Notes: generated by a model from the sequence alone, not told the origin. A stretch of 64,000 nucleotides of DNA from Brevundimonas sp. (GCF_029945885.1 NZ_JAQSDK010000013.1:107026-171025); one strand, 5' to 3'. Positions 1 to 10,916 are shown, counted from the first letter of the stretch. Numbers and translations: made by a program.

Positions 1-1200
1 GCGGGCCATGGAATCATAGCCGATGGCGTTGCGGACCACCTCGAAGCGATCGACGCTGAACAGAATGACCCAATCCCCGTCCTTCGCCGCCGCGCGGCGT
101 TCGAGCGCCAGGCGGTTGGGCAGGCCGGTTTCCTGATCATGCAGGGCCATATGGGTGAGGCGGGCCTCGCGGTCGCGGATATCACCGGCCATCACGTTGA
201 AATTGGCCGCCAGCCGTCCGATTTCGTCGCTGGAGGTAACCGGCACCTCGGCGTGTTCACCCTGTTGAAGGCGATGCACGGCCTTGTCGAGCGCCGAAAT
301 CGGCCGGGTCAGGCCCAGGGCCAGGGTCCAGGTGCCGATCAGCAGAACTGCCAGGCCGGCACTACCGATCGCCGACAGCCAGTATAGCAGGGCGCTGTAG
401 GGCCGCATCGCCAGCTTCATCGGATAGGTCAGAAGCAGGGCTGCAGGCGCGGCGGGATCGAAACTGGGCAGGGGGCGCACAAGGGTCATCGCCTCCCCCT
501 CGGCCGTGCGGATCGTGCCGGCCCGACCATCGTCGCGGACCATGATGTCGGCGATTGGCACAGCCCCCGAGGGGGCCGCGGCGGCGTCGTGCCAGCCGTC
601 GGTGCCATGGCTCAGGATTCGGGCCGTCAGGGGAATGGCCGACAGACCCTCGAGCTGCTGCAGCTGACCGGCGTCGAGCCTCCGGGCGAAGACCACCCAG
701 CCGATCAGCATCGGTGCCATTACCGGGGTCGCGACCGCCTGATAGGGCTGGCCGTTGATAGTCAGGACGCCCGCGTCGATGCCGCGGGAGCCGAGCCCGG
801 AAAAGAGGGCGTCGCGCGAGGCCTCGTCGAGGGTCAGGCCGGTGGCCGTGGCACGACCGTCGATGCCGATTATCAGGGCTCCGTCGACATTCTGGCGAGC
901 GCGAAGATTGTCGAGGGCGGAACGGATGCGGGGCTCGTCGCCGGTGGTGAAGGCCCGGCGGAAGCCGTCATCGTGGGCCAGAACAGCCGCGCCCTGACGC
1001 AGTTGGGCCGACCCGGACTCCCAGACCTGGGCGTACACGGCACCGGAGGCGGTCATTTCGCTCAGCACGACCTGGCGGGCGCTGGCGGTGACGGCCGTGA
1101 CCACGGCGAGGGCAACCAGCAACAGGGCCGCCGCGAACAGGCCGGTGTAGAGCACAGCCAGTCGGGTGCGCAGGTGTCGGAAACTCATCACCCGGGGCAT
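1..1200 (-). CDS. Membrane-bound GGDEF (possibly GGDEF/EAL) c-di-GMP signalling protein, 3' part outside window
   Basis: Probable diguanylate cyclase, or a GGDEF/EAL hybrid, that would make or break c-di-GMP at the inner membrane. I read the frame open from the ATG at 1200 to the window edge (400 codons). Residues about 12-36 form a membrane segment, followed by a periplasmic region of roughly 225 residues that looks like a Cache-type sensor, a second membrane segment near 268-294, a HAMP linker (RPISALDKAVHRL) and the first part of a GGDEF domain (ALHDQETGLPNR, near 352). The catalytic GGDEF motif lies beyond the edge, so activity and any EAL domain cannot be judged. It is followed upstream by a 226-bp gap to the TonB receptor gene on the same strand. 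Confidence 0.85.
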   Translation of the reverse strand, partial: MPRVMSFRHLRTRLAVLYTGLFAAALLLVALAVVTAVTASARQVVLSEMTASGAVYAQVWESGSAQLRQGAAVLAHDDGFRRAFTTGDEPRIRSALDNLRARQNVDGALIIGIDGRATATGLTLDEASRDALFSGLGSRGIDAGVLTINGQPYQAVATPVMAPMLIGWVVFARRLDAGQLQQLEGLSAIPLTARILSHGTDGWHDAAAAPSGAVPIADIMVRDDGRAGTIRTAEGEAMTLVRPLPSFDPAAPAALLLTYPMKLAMRPYSALLYWLSAIGSAGLAVLLIGTWTLALGLTRPISALDKAVHRLQQGEHAEVPVTSSDEIGRLAANFNVMAGDIRDREARLTHMALHDQETGLPNRLALERRAAAKDGDWVILFSVDRFEVVRNAIGYDSMAR

Positions 1201-1426
1201 CAGAACGAACCGGCCGGAGCGCAACAGCCGTTGGGCACGGTGCGATGACCGGCCGGACCACGGCGACCCATAATCAGGTCAACAGCCTGCGTCAGCGTCA
1301 TGATCGACGCGTGAACGGCAGGGGCGAGCGCGATACGCATGCCATCCGCTGTAAACCGACTTGATGAAGTCGGGGTGAATCCCGCCGGACTATTGAGCCC
1401 GGGGCCACAGCGCCGGCCCCGCCGGT

Positions 1427-3454
1427 CTACCGCGTCAGCCGCAGGCCCAGACCCAGGCTTCGCGGCGGGCCGAAGCCGGTGACGCCGGTTGCCGTCTGCG
1501 ACACCTCGATATCGGCGTCGAACAGGTTTTCGGCCGCCAGCCACAGGCTGGTGCCGGGTGCCACGGTCCAGTCGACCCGCAGGTCCAGCGTCGTCGCCGG
1601 GGCCAGGGTGCGGCTGTTCAGATCATCATCGAAACGGCGGCTTTCGAAATGAACCGTGCCGCCCACGATCAGCCGCGGGGAGGCCAGCCAGTCCAGTCCG
1701 GCGGTCGCACTCCAGATCGGGGCCTGGGCCGGGCGCAGGCCGGTCAGTTGCGGAGCCTGCCCCCCCCCGTCGAGACGGGCGTCCGTCACCGAAAGGGCCG
1801 ACCGTAGACGCAGGCCGGTCGACAGTTGTCGCTCGGCCGTCAGTTCCAGCCCGGTCGCGGTGACGGTCCCGGCGTTCTGACGCTGGCGCAGAACCCCGCC
1901 GGCGGGGACGAACCCGGCGCGGGGGAAGGTCGCCGGCCCGGCCCCGATCGTGACATTGACGACCGCGTCCTCGATCACATTGCGGAACAGGGTCACGGTC
2001 CAGCCACCATCCTCGCCGGCGCGCGACAGACCTGCCTCGATGCCGGTCAACCGTTCGGGAACCAGGTCGGCATTGGCCTCGGTCAGGTCATTCCCGACCC
2101 GGAACGGACGATAGAGTTCGTTCAGGGTCGCGGGCCGGAAGCTGGAATAGGCCGCGGCCCGGACGGCATAGTCTCGCCCGAGGTCGCGACGGGCGGCGAA
2201 GCGGGCGCTGGTCACGGTGCCGGAGCGGTCGGGGTCGGTCTCGTCGAGCGTGGGCAGACCGGTGGTCAGGTCGCGTTCCAGCCGGCGGCCGTTTTCGCTG
2301 GCCCAGTGATCGAGCCTGAGCCCCCCGGCCAGCAGCCAGTCGCGGCCGCGCCAGGCCCCCTCGCCATAGGCTCCGGCCACGGTGGTCTCGCCGCCGGCGC
2401 TACGACTGCGGGTAAAGCCGGCCCCGAGGTTGCGGGAGCGTTCATTGGTCTCGCCCTCGGCACTGCGGGCATCGAGGCCCAGTTCCCACTCCAGCCGGCC
2501 GCCCGCGACGGCCACGCCGGTGCGACGCAGGGCGGCATTCATACCCCGGCCGGTGGCCGGGGTATGAAACTGGTCATTGGCGGCCGTGGTCGCGCTGCGG
2601 TCGACGGTGACCGCCACGGAACCGTTGGTCAGATTGCTGCGCGTCTGCCACGCCTGCAGCCGCCAGCCGGGATGGCCGGCGGCGGGCTGGCGCGCGAGGG
2701 TGGCGCTGAGGCTGGAGCCGGAGGCATTGGCGCGGGCACCCGCCAGGCCCGATCCGCGATCCTCCTCCCAGGACGAGGCCCGCAGCGACAGGGCGGCCTC
2801 CCCCAGCGGCACATCGGCCCGCAAAGCGGCGCTGCGGGCATCGAGATCGAGGGGCGTGTCGGCGGCCCCGGCCTGATCGCCGCGGACCGGGATATAGCCG
2901 TCGCTGCTGTCATACAGGCCCGAGGCGACCAGCCGGATCGGGCCCAGATCCATGGTCGCCGATCCTGCGAGGCGTTCACCGTCGTGGCTCGAGACGCTGG
3001 TGTCCAGAACCCCGCCCGCGCCGTCGCGTTCACGCAGGACGATGACCCCGGTCAGGGCACCGGCCCCATAGGGTCCGGCCCCGGCACCGCGCACGATGTC
3101 GAGGCTGTCGAGACTTTCCGGCGCGACCCTCGACCAGATGACCCAACCGCCGAACGGATCATTCAGCGGCACGCCGTCGAGGGTGACCAGGGTGCGGCCG
3201 GCCCCCGACGGCGCGATGGCGCGCAACGAGATGCCCTGGGTTGTCGGATTGGCTGACAGGCTGGACGTCCGGCGGAAAAGGGACACCGCAGGCACCGACG
3301 CCACGGCCTCGTCGAGGCGCAGGGCGCTGCCCAGGGTCTCGTCGTCCAGCCGCACCACCGAAAAGGCGGCCTCACCGGCGGCGGGCGGCAGGCGCGCGGC
3401 GGTGATGATGACTTCGGGAAGCGGAGCGGGTGGAAGCTGAATCATGAGCAGCAT
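1427..3454 (-). CDS. TonB-dependent outer-membrane receptor lacking an obvious signal peptide
   Basis: A 675-residue TonB-dependent receptor, the gated beta-barrel family that imports iron chelates, vitamins or sugars. The N-terminus carries a TonB-box-like stretch (PEVIITAARLP, about residues 13-23), followed by a plug domain with the usual ISLRAIAPSGAGRTLVTLDG pattern and VRGAGAGPYGAGALTG, then a barrel ending in SLGLGLRLTR. Only 12 residues precede the TonB box, so there is no room for a normal signal peptide. The frame upstream is closed by the stop of the kinase gene 33 bp away, with no alternative start between. Substrate unknown; no riboswitch or Fur-like site was recognised. It may be non-functional or start by an unusual route. 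It could be cotranscribed with the kinase. Confidence 0.85.
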   Translation of the reverse strand: MLLMIQLPPAPLPEVIITAARLPPAAGEAAFSVVRLDDETLGSALRLDEAVASVPAVSLFRRTSSLSANPTTQGISLRAIAPSGAGRTLVTLDGVPLNDPFGGWVIWSRVAPESLDSLDIVRGAGAGPYGAGALTGVIVLRERDGAGGVLDTSVSSHDGERLAGSATMDLGPIRLVASGLYDSSDGYIPVRGDQAGAADTPLDLDARSAALRADVPLGEAALSLRASSWEEDRGSGLAGARANASGSSLSATLARQPAAGHPGWRLQAWQTRSNLTNGSVAVTVDRSATTAANDQFHTPATGRGMNAALRRTGVAVAGGRLEWELGLDARSAEGETNERSRNLGAGFTRSRSAGGETTVAGAYGEGAWRGRDWLLAGGLRLDHWASENGRRLERDLTTGLPTLDETDPDRSGTVTSARFAARRDLGRDYAVRAAAYSSFRPATLNELYRPFRVGNDLTEANADLVPERLTGIEAGLSRAGEDGGWTVTLFRNVIEDAVVNVTIGAGPATFPRAGFVPAGGVLRQRQNAGTVTATGLELTAERQLSTGLRLRSALSVTDARLDGGGQAPQLTGLRPAQAPIWSATAGLDWLASPRLIVGGTVHFESRRFDDDLNSRTLAPATTLDLRVDWTVAPGTSLWLAAENLFDADIEVSQTATGVTGFGPPRSLGLGLRLTR
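2538..2568. repeat. Perfect 14-bp inverted repeat with 3-bp loop inside the TonB receptor gene
   Basis: The arms TTCATACCCCGGCC and GGCCGGGGTATGAA are exact reverse complements separated by GGT. The element lies within the receptor coding sequence and keeps the frame, encoding part of FHTPATGRGMNAAL. I saw no second copy in this window. Confidence 0.8.
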
Positions 3455-3487
3455 CCTAGGGCAGGTGCCGCCGGATTGCGCGGGGGA

Positions 3488-5089
<1,602 letters not shown>

Positions 5090-5204
5090 GCACGCCCTCT
5101 ACTGACGGAGGACGGTCTAACGCGGTGATCTTAACGACCGATTTTCCGAAAGTGAATGTTTTACAATGCTTTTTCGTATAATTGTCAGCGATCGGACGGT
5201 GTTT

Positions 5205-6602
5205 TCAGCTCCGTAGGCGTGCCAGCAGGCCGGCGGCGAAGGTCGACAGGGTGTCGTCGCGCGCGCCCATGATGATGATGCGGTCGCCGGGCCGCGCCAG
5301 GGCGATCAGCCGGTCCCCGCAGGCGTCGCGGGTCGGCAGGGCCTCGGCGCTGGCTCCCGCGGCGCGGATCCCGGCGGCGATGTCCTCACTGCCGACGCTG
5401 CGGTCGGTGGTGCCGCCGTAATAGACCGGCTCGGGCATCAGCAGGATGTCGTCGGCCTGCATGCGGGCGGCGAAGACCTGGATGAACTCACGCCTCATCA
5501 GTTTCAGTGGCCCGAAGCCATGCGGCTGGAACAGGATCAGCAGACGGCCGGGAAAGGCGTGCAGGGCGTCAAGGGTGGCGGCGATCTTGTCGGGGTTATG
5601 GGCGAAATCGTCGAGGATGGTGACGCTGGCGGCCGTGCCGACCACCTCCATGCGACGGCGGATGCCGGCGAAGGTCGCGAGCGTCGCGACGGCCTCGGCC
5701 AGCGGCACGCCCAGGGCGCGCACGGCCCCGAGGGCGGCGAGGGCATTGGCGACATTGTGGGCCCCGGGAACGTTCAGGGTGACCGGGATGCGGTCGTTGC
5801 CGGGGCGCTCGATCAGGTCGAATTTCATGCCCGCCGGAAGCGGTCGCAGGTCGTGGGCCGACAGGTCGGCGGCGGCGTTGTTGATCGAGAAGGTCACCGC
5901 CTTGCCCGTGTCCAGTCCGGCGGCGAGGTCGGCGGTCCCGGCATTGTCGAGGTTGAGCACGGCGGTACCGGCCCGGCCGGCGAAGCCGCCGAACAGGTCG
6001 CGCAATTCCTCCATCGACTTGTGATCGAGCGAAATGTTGGAGACCACGGCCACGGTCGGGACGTAGCGGGCGATGGACCCGTCGGACTCATCGACTTCGG
6101 ACACGAACAGGTCGGGTCCGCCGATCAGGGCGCTGGCGAACGGGTGATCGGCGTCGACGAAATTGGTCATCACCGCCCCGTTCATCACCGTGGGCCTGCG
6201 ACCGGCGCGGTCGAGGATCCAGGCGATCATGCCGGTGATGGTCGACTTGCCGCTGGTCCCGGCCACGCCGACGGACTGCGGGGCGGCATTGAACAGCTGC
6301 GACAGCAGTTCGGGACGGGTGACAATCTGCGCCCCGACGCGGCGGGCGGCGGCGATGTCGGGCACCGTGTCCTCGACCGCGCCGGTGGCGACGACGATCT
6401 GATCGCCACTGGTCAGGCCCGAGCCGTCCTGGGGATGGAGGGTGACGCCATGGGCAGACAGCCAGGCGAACTTGTCCGGCGTCCGGCCCTGGTCGCGCGA
6501 GCGGTCCGAGCCCGCGATCCGGCCGCCGCGGCTCTGGACAATCATGGCCAGGGGCAGCATGCCGGAGCCGCCGATGCCGCAGAAGAAATAGGTGTTGGCC
6601 AT
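5205..6602 (-). CDS. MurC/Mpl-type Mur ligase
   Basis: ATP-dependent Mur ligase family protein of 465 residues, which joins an amino acid or peptide to a UDP-MurNAc-type acceptor. The N-terminal Rossmann domain starts with [16 protein letters not shown], the ATP loop is GTSGKST, the central domain contains [13 protein letters not shown], and the C-terminal domain contains [15 protein letters not shown] chose the ATG at 6602 because [12 protein letters not shown] is the conserved family start; longer upstream starts add unrelated sequence. It differs from canonical MurC, so it may be the recycling enzyme Mpl (UDP-MurNAc:tripeptide ligase) or a paralogue. The divergent neighbour is an L,D-carboxypeptidase, whose tripeptide product is the Mpl substrate, which favours recycling. 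The C-terminal half is nearer MurC in wording than Mpl. Confidence 0.85.
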   Translation of the reverse strand: MANTYFFCGIGGSGMLPLAMIVQSRGGRIAGSDRSRDQGRTPDKFAWLSAHGVTLHPQDGSGLTSGDQIVVATGAVEDTVPDIAAARRVGAQIVTRPELLSQLFNAAPQSVGVAGTSGKSTITGMIAWILDRAGRRPTVMNGAVMTNFVDADHPFASALIGGPDLFVSEVDESDGSIARYVPTVAVVSNISLDHKSMEELRDLFGGFAGRAGTAVLNLDNAGTADLAAGLDTGKAVTFSINNAAADLSAHDLRPLPAGMKFDLIERPGNDRIPVTLNVPGAHNVANALAALGAVRALGVPLAEAVATLATFAGIRRRMEVVGTAASVTILDDFAHNPDKIAATLDALHAFPGRLLILFQPHGFGPLKLMRREFIQVFAARMQADDILLMPEPVYYGGTTDRSVGSEDIAAGIRAAGASAEALPTRDACGDRLIALARPGDRIIIMGARDDTLSTFAAGLLARLRS

Positions 6603-6722
6603 GATGCTGACTAGGACGGTTCCGGGCGGGGGAAAAGAGGCCGGGGGACGGAAGTTCTTCGGCTTTCGGAAAACGATGCCCTGTCCTAAGCTTGAGGCTG
6701 GCCCAATGAGACAGACACGCTG

Positions 6723-7076
6723 ATGACGCCTTCGCCGCCTCCATCGATCGCATCCCGCATTCTGGACGTGGTCTTTGGAGAAAAGGGAACGCCTGAAGAG
6801 GCCGGGCTGCCGCCGAAATCGATCCGGCTTGCCTTTGTAATTGTCATGGGCCTGCTGTTCGCAGTCTGGCTGCTCTTGGTGTTTGGTAGTTGGGGCTGGT
6901 TGCCGATCGATCGTGATTCCATTCCGACCTGGAGACAGCTTCCGACCTGGGGGAAACTGGCCTTCTTCGGGATGCTTCTGCTTGTGCAGCTCGCGCAGCT
7001 TCAAGTTCAGCGCCACTACAAACATCGCGCCGATCGGACCCGGATGTCCGACGGTGGGCAGGACGACCAGCCATGA
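6723..7076 (+). CDS. Small two-segment membrane protein
   Basis: A 117-residue protein of unknown function. Two hydrophobic stretches are clear, [20 protein letters not shown] (about 36-55) and [16 protein letters not shown] (about 77-92), separated by a Trp- and Pro-rich loop ([15 protein letters not shown]). The C-terminus is hydrophilic and charged. It is divergent from the Mur ligase (120 bp between starts) and its stop overlaps the start of the L,D-carboxypeptidase gene by 4 bp (ATGA), which points to translational coupling and perhaps a role in the same wall process. No family recognised. Confidence 0.7.
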   Translation: MTPSPPPSIASRILDVVFGEKGTPEEAGLPPKSIRLAFVIVMGLLFAVWLLLVFGSWGWLPIDRDSIPTWRQLPTWGKLAFFGMLLLVQLAQLQVQRHYKHRADRTRMSDGGQDDQP

Positions 7077-7894
7077 AGATCGGCATCGTCAACGCCAGTT
7101 CGCGGCTGGACCCGGCCCGGGCCGAGGCGGTCCAGGCCTGGTTCGCCGGCCATATTCCCGACGGTTCCGTCTCGGCGGTCTTCCACCCGGCCAGCTTCGG
7201 CAAACACGGCCATTTCGGCGGCGATGACGCCAGCCGGGCCAGTGCCTTTGTTGAGTTCGCCAATGACCCGCGGCTGGACGCGGTGTGGTTCGCACGCGGC
7301 GGCTATGGCGCGTGCCGGATCGCCGAGGCGGTGCTGCCACGCCTGACCGGGGTGGCCCGCAAGAAACGCTATCTGGGCTATTCCGACGCCGGCAGCCTGC
7401 TGGCCGGGCTGTACCGGGCGGGCTTTCCCCATGTGGCGCACGGCCCCATGGCCTCGGACTCGGTGCGCCATGACGAGACGGCCTGGCGGGCGGTGAACTG
7501 GCTGGTCAGCGGCGACCCGACATCGCTGGAGCCATCGCTGGCCGATGATCCGCGTCCGGCCGTGGCCTTCAACCTGAGCATCCTCGACGCCCTGGTCGGC
7601 ACCTATCTGGAGCCGGACCTGACCGACCATGTGCTGATGCTCGAGGATGTGTCCGAGCCGCTGTACCGGATCGACCGGATGATGTTCCACCTGACCGCCC
7701 AGCCGTCGATTCGTCGGGTGGCGGGAATCCGGATGGGGCGGGTCTCGGCCGTCGTCGAGAACGATCCTGATTTCGGCATGACGGCCGAGGAGATCGCCCG
7801 CTACTGGTGCGCGCGATCGGGCATTCCGTATCTTGGAACCGCCGACATCGGCCATGACGGCGGCAACAAGATCGTGCCCTTCGGTCCGCGTTAA
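7073..7894 (+). CDS. ldcA: Peptidase S66 L,D-carboxypeptidase
   Basis: A 273-residue serine peptidase of family S66, which removes the terminal D-Ala from muropeptide tetrapeptides in the cytoplasm during peptidoglycan recycling. The expected Ser-Glu-His triad is visible: Ser104 in GYSDAG, Glu191 in MLEDVSEP and His261 in IGHDGG. No signal peptide, as expected for a cytoplasmic recycling enzyme. The start overlaps the end of the small membrane protein gene. The stop shares the palindrome TTAA with the stop of the convergent metalloprotease gene. Relatives in this family also include the microcin C immunity protein MccF; the nearby Mur ligase makes the recycling role more likely. Confidence 0.88.
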   Translation: MKIGIVNASSRLDPARAEAVQAWFAGHIPDGSVSAVFHPASFGKHGHFGGDDASRASAFVEFANDPRLDAVWFARGGYGACRIAEAVLPRLTGVARKKRYLGYSDAGSLLAGLYRAGFPHVAHGPMASDSVRHDETAWRAVNWLVSGDPTSLEPSLADDPRPAVAFNLSILDALVGTYLEPDLTDHVLMLEDVSEPLYRIDRMMFHLTAQPSIRRVAGIRMGRVSAVVENDPDFGMTAEEIARYWCARSGIPYLGTADIGHDGGNKIVPFGPR

Positions 7895-8739
7895 ACCCCG
7901 GAGAAGGTATCGCAGACGGCGGGATCGCCGGACTGGTAGCCGCGACGCAGCCAGTCAACGCGCTGGGCCGAGGTGCCGTGGGTGAAGCTTTCGGGACTGA
8001 CCCGACCGCCGCCGCGCTGCTGCAGGGTGTCATCGCCGATGGCGTTGGCGGTCTTCATCCCCTCTTCCAGATCGCCGGATTCGAGGGCCACGGCACCGTT
8101 GGACACGGCGGCGGCATTGGCGGCCCAGACCCCGGCATAGCAGTCAGCCTGGAGCTCGAGGGCCACGGAATAGCGGTTGGATTCGGCCTCGCCGGTGGCG
8201 CGCTGCTGGGCGGCCTGGACCTGTTGCGAGGCCCCGGTCAGGGTCTGGACGTGATGGCCGAACTCATGGGCGATGACATAGGCCCGGGCGAAGTCGGCCC
8301 CGGAAGCACCCAGCTGGGTCTCCATGTCGCGCCAGAAGCCGAGGTCGAGATAGACCGTCGAATCGCTCGGGCAGTAGAAAGGACCCATCGCGGCCTGACC
8401 GAAGCCGCAGCCGGTGTTGGTGCCCTGTTCATAGAGAACGACGCGCGGGGCCTCGTAGCCCTGCAGGTTGGCGGTCCAGACGTCATTGATATTGGCCCCG
8501 ATCACGTCGACGAACTGGCCGGCCTGGTCGTCGGGGGTGCCGGTGCGACCAGCCTCCTGGGTGCCGGTACCGCCGAACTGGCTGGCCAGCTGGGTCGTGG
8601 TCGACGGGTCGATGCCGAAGACGAAATAGCCGATGGCCGCCAGCACCATGACGCCGATTCCGCCGCCCGCCATGGCCCCGCCGCCCATGCCGCGCCGGTC
8701 CTCAATGCCGCCACCGCGACGTCCACCCTGCCAACGCAT
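7891..8739 (-). CDS. YpfJ-type neutral zinc metallopeptidase, membrane anchored
   Basis: A 282-residue member of the putative neutral zinc metallopeptidase family (YpfJ/KPN_02809). The N-terminus is Arg/Gly-rich (MRWQGGRRGGG), followed by one membrane anchor around residues 26-41 (IGVMVLAAIGYFVFGID) and a periplasmic catalytic domain. The zinc motif HEFGHH begins at His158, followed by VQTLTG; the downstream ELQADCYAGVWA segment is also typical of the family and supplies a further acidic ligand. Substrate unknown. The stop codon overlaps that of the convergent ldcA gene. It has its own upstream gap of 80 bp to the next gene on the same strand. Confidence 0.88.
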   Translation of the reverse strand: MRWQGGRRGGGIEDRRGMGGGAMAGGGIGVMVLAAIGYFVFGIDPSTTTQLASQFGGTGTQEAGRTGTPDDQAGQFVDVIGANINDVWTANLQGYEAPRVVLYEQGTNTGCGFGQAAMGPFYCPSDSTVYLDLGFWRDMETQLGASGADFARAYVIAHEFGHHVQTLTGASQQVQAAQQRATGEAESNRYSVALELQADCYAGVWAANAAAVSNGAVALESGDLEEGMKTANAIGDDTLQQRGGGRVSPESFTHGTSAQRVDWLRRGYQSGDPAVCDTFSGV

Positions 8740-8819
8740 CTGATCGGTCTCCTGCCCTGCCGTGCTGCAAGCTAGGCCGGAACGCGGCAGAAGGCCAAGG
8801 GATGCAGGCCGGATTCGTC

Positions 8820-9197
8820 CTAGCGCGGGCGGCGATCCAGCCAGTCATCGATCTGGGTCATGCCGCTGACGACGGCCTCGCGCCGGGCGCGGGCCTGTTC
8901 CGGGGTTCCGGTCGTATAGGGGAGATAAGGTTCCGGCGGTGTCGGTTGCCGGGCGGCCTGCAGATCCATCACCCGCAGTCGGGCCTCCAGCACCTGTTGC
9001 CGGGCAAAGGCTTCGCGCTGGTCGGCCTCCAGCCGCAGACGGTCCATCTCATGGCGGTGCTGGTCGGCCTGGTAGCGGGCCTGATCCGCGGCATTGGACC
9101 AGGGCTGGCCGGGCAGGGGCGCGACCTGGGCGGCGGCCGGCAGGGCGCTGGCCATGGCGGCGGCGGCAAGAGCGGCGGAAGTCACGGACCGGATCAT
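8820..9197 (-). CDS. Small secreted Gln/Arg-rich helical protein
   Basis: A 125-residue protein with a clear signal peptide (RSVTSAALAAAAMASALPAA, cut near AAAQ|VAPL at about residue 24). The mature part is dominated by charged heptad-like sequence (QADQHRHEMDRLRLEADQR), probably a coiled-coil helix, and ends in a polar tail. No family recognised. Its ATG lies 4 bp after the stop of the methyltransferase gene, so both are likely on one transcript. The function is unknown. Confidence 0.75.
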   Translation of the reverse strand: MIRSVTSAALAAAAMASALPAAAQVAPLPGQPWSNAADQARYQADQHRHEMDRLRLEADQREAFARQQVLEARLRVMDLQAARQPTPPEPYLPYTTGTPEQARARREAVVSGMTQIDDWLDRRPR

Positions 9198-9201
9198 GGC
9201 T

Positions 9202-9906
9202 TCAAGATGGGGTCGAAGCCGGCCCGGACCAAGCGCTGCCGTGGCAGGCCTCGAGGGGCAGGGCCCAGACGCGGGTGCGTTTGATTTCGAAATCCTCGAG
9301 CTCGCGCGTGGTCGGGACGCTGTATTCAGCCAGGAATTCCAGCCCCTCGCGCGGGAAATAGGTGCGCTGCGGATCGCCGATCAGCACCCGGGTTCCGCGT
9401 GCCCGCGCCACCGCCAGCCAGGCCAGGACGTCGCCGGCCATCGGCTGTTCGTAACAGACATCGCCTGCCAGGATGACGTCGACCTCAGGGGGTGGCGCAG
9501 CCAGCAGGTCGGTGGCGGTAAAGTCGGCGGCGACCCCGTTCACGGTCGTATTGGCCGCCACCGCCGCGCCGCAGAAGGGATCGATGTCGGCGCACAGGAC
9601 GTGGGCGGCCCCGGCGCGGGCGGCGGCGATACCGACCAGGCCCGATCCGGCGGCGAAATCCAGCACCCGCCGCCCGGCCACCTCTTCGGGATGGTCGAGA
9701 ACCCAGCGCGCCAGCGCCTGACCCCCGGCCCAGGCGAAGGCCCAGAACGGCGGCGGCAGGCCCAGTTCGCCCAGTTCCTCCTCGGTCAGCCGCCAGATCG
9801 GCGTCACCTCATCGGCCAGCCACAGCGAAATCTCCGGCGCATGCGGCACCGGCTGGACGCGGGTGTTGGCGGCGATGAAGGCGGCAGGGTCGGGGATGCG
9901 GGTCAT
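9202..9906 (-). CDS. Class I SAM-dependent methyltransferase, PrmA/ETFB-lysine methyltransferase-like
   Basis: A 234-residue methyltransferase of the seven-beta-strand fold. The SAM-binding motif I is RRVLDFAAGSGLVGIAAARA, followed by the acidic residue at the end of strand 2 (VLCADIDPF) and a later catalytic-loop stretch (VILAGDVCYEQP). The pattern resembles protein lysine methyltransferases related to PrmA and to the mitochondrial ETF-beta methyltransferase, so a protein substrate is plausible, but this is inference. I chose the ATG at 9906 (MTRIPDPAAFIAANT) over one 24 codons upstream because the extra residues look unconserved and basic. It is followed 4 bp later by a small secreted protein. 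Confidence 0.82.
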   Translation of the reverse strand: MTRIPDPAAFIAANTRVQPVPHAPEISLWLADEVTPIWRLTEEELGELGLPPPFWAFAWAGGQALARWVLDHPEEVAGRRVLDFAAGSGLVGIAAARAGAAHVLCADIDPFCGAAVAANTTVNGVAADFTATDLLAAPPPEVDVILAGDVCYEQPMAGDVLAWLAVARARGTRVLIGDPQRTYFPREGLEFLAEYSVPTTRELEDFEIKRTRVWALPLEACHGSAWSGPASTPS

Positions 9907-9979
9907 GGGTCCGGGCTGGTGGGCGGCGACGGGCACCGGGTCAAGGGGCCGCTTATGGCCGGATACAGGGGCGCGCATA

Positions 9980-10008
9980 AAAAAGCCCCGGCGCGACGGC
10001 CGGGGCTT
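9980..10008 (-). terminator. Intrinsic terminator of the peroxiredoxin gene
   Basis: Read on the minus strand, a 10-bp perfect GC-rich stem (AAGCCCCGGC / GCCGGGGCTT, 6-nt loop) is followed by a run of T (CTTTTTTATG). It lies 22 bp beyond the peroxiredoxin stop codon. Confidence 0.85.
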
Positions 10009-10029
10009 GGTGTCGCCAAGGCCGGATGA

Positions 10030-10683
10030 TCAGCCCTGCGCCTTGACCGTGCGCAGATAGGGCAGTTTGACGTCCACATCGCCGAATCTCGTCCTGGCGT
10101 CCTCGGTCGAGACCGAGAGGGCGACGATCACGTCCTGGCCGGGCACCCAGTTGGCGGGGGTGGCAAAGGGCACGCCCTCCGTGGCCTGGACGGCGTCAAG
10201 CGCGCGGAGAATCTCGGCAAAATTGCGCCCCACCGACATCGGGTAGGACATGGTCAGGCGGACCTTCTTGTCCGGGCCGACGATGAACACGGTGCGCACC
10301 GAGGCCGAGTCCGCCGCGGTCCGGCCGTCCGGCAGCCAGGCTTCGGCGGGCAGCATGTCGTACAGTTTCGAGACGGTGAGCGAGGTGTCGTCGATGATCG
10401 GGAAATTCGCCGGAACGCCCGCGAGGCTGGCGATATCAGCCTTCCATTTCACATGCTCCTCGACGCTGTCGACGGACACGCCCAGCACCTTGGTGTTGCG
10501 TTTTTCGAACTCGGGAACGAGCTGGGCCACGGCACTGAATTCGGTGGTGCAGACCGGGGTGAAGTCCTTGGGGTGCGAGAACAGGATCGCGTAGCTGTCG
10601 CCGACCCAGTCGTGGAAATGGATCTGGCCTGCGGTCGAGTCCGCGGTGAAGTCGGGAGCAACATCGTTGATGCGCAAGCTCAT
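10030..10683 (-). CDS. 1-Cys peroxiredoxin, Prx6 type
   Basis: A 217-residue cytoplasmic peroxidase that reduces H2O2 and organic hydroperoxides. The peroxidatic cysteine is Cys45 in HPKDFTPVCTTEF, and I see no other cysteine in the protein, so it is a true 1-Cys enzyme needing an external thiol. Length and the C-terminal extension (LPYLRTVKAQG) fit the Prx6 group. The start at 10683 (MSLRINDVAPDF) has a good ribosome site (GGAG) and matches the family start; a much longer in-frame extension upstream is not credible. It has a terminator downstream and stands alone. No OxyR-like site was recognised upstream. Confidence 0.93.
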   Translation of the reverse strand: MSLRINDVAPDFTADSTAGQIHFHDWVGDSYAILFSHPKDFTPVCTTEFSAVAQLVPEFEKRNTKVLGVSVDSVEEHVKWKADIASLAGVPANFPIIDDTSLTVSKLYDMLPAEAWLPDGRTAADSASVRTVFIVGPDKKVRLTMSYPMSVGRNFAEILRALDAVQATEGVPFATPANWVPGQDVIVALSVSTEDARTRFGDVDVKLPYLRTVKAQG

Positions 10684-10862
10684 GGGGTAGTCTCCTGTCG
10701 GCGGAAATTCATTGTCCGCAGGGGATATGGGTATTCGGCCCGGTCCGGTCCAGCCGACCGCGGCCATTTTCAGGGGCGGCTGATCCGACGGACAGGTCCG
10801 ATGTCCTGCCGGCCGGACCCGGTCCTCGCGGGCGCTACAGCCCTCTCCCGGTCGTCGATGGT

Positions 10863-10895
10863 CTGTGGCACAGTCTTGATCGAGACCTGCCACAG
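10863..10895. promoter_or_regulatory. Dyad upstream of the LuxR-type regulator gene
   Basis: The 8-bp arms CTGTGGCA and TGCCACAG are perfect complements separated by 17 bp, which itself holds a nested GTCT/AGAC pair. It ends 21 bp before the regulator's ATG, a position suited to an autoregulatory operator or a leader hairpin. There is no T-run, so it is not a standard terminator. Confidence 0.45.
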
Positions 10896-10916
10896 TCGCG
10901 TGCTCCAGGGGCCCGA

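Noticed and set aside
6603..7025. N-terminal extension of the Mur ligase
   Set aside because: It overlaps the divergent membrane protein gene, and the conserved family start is at 6602.
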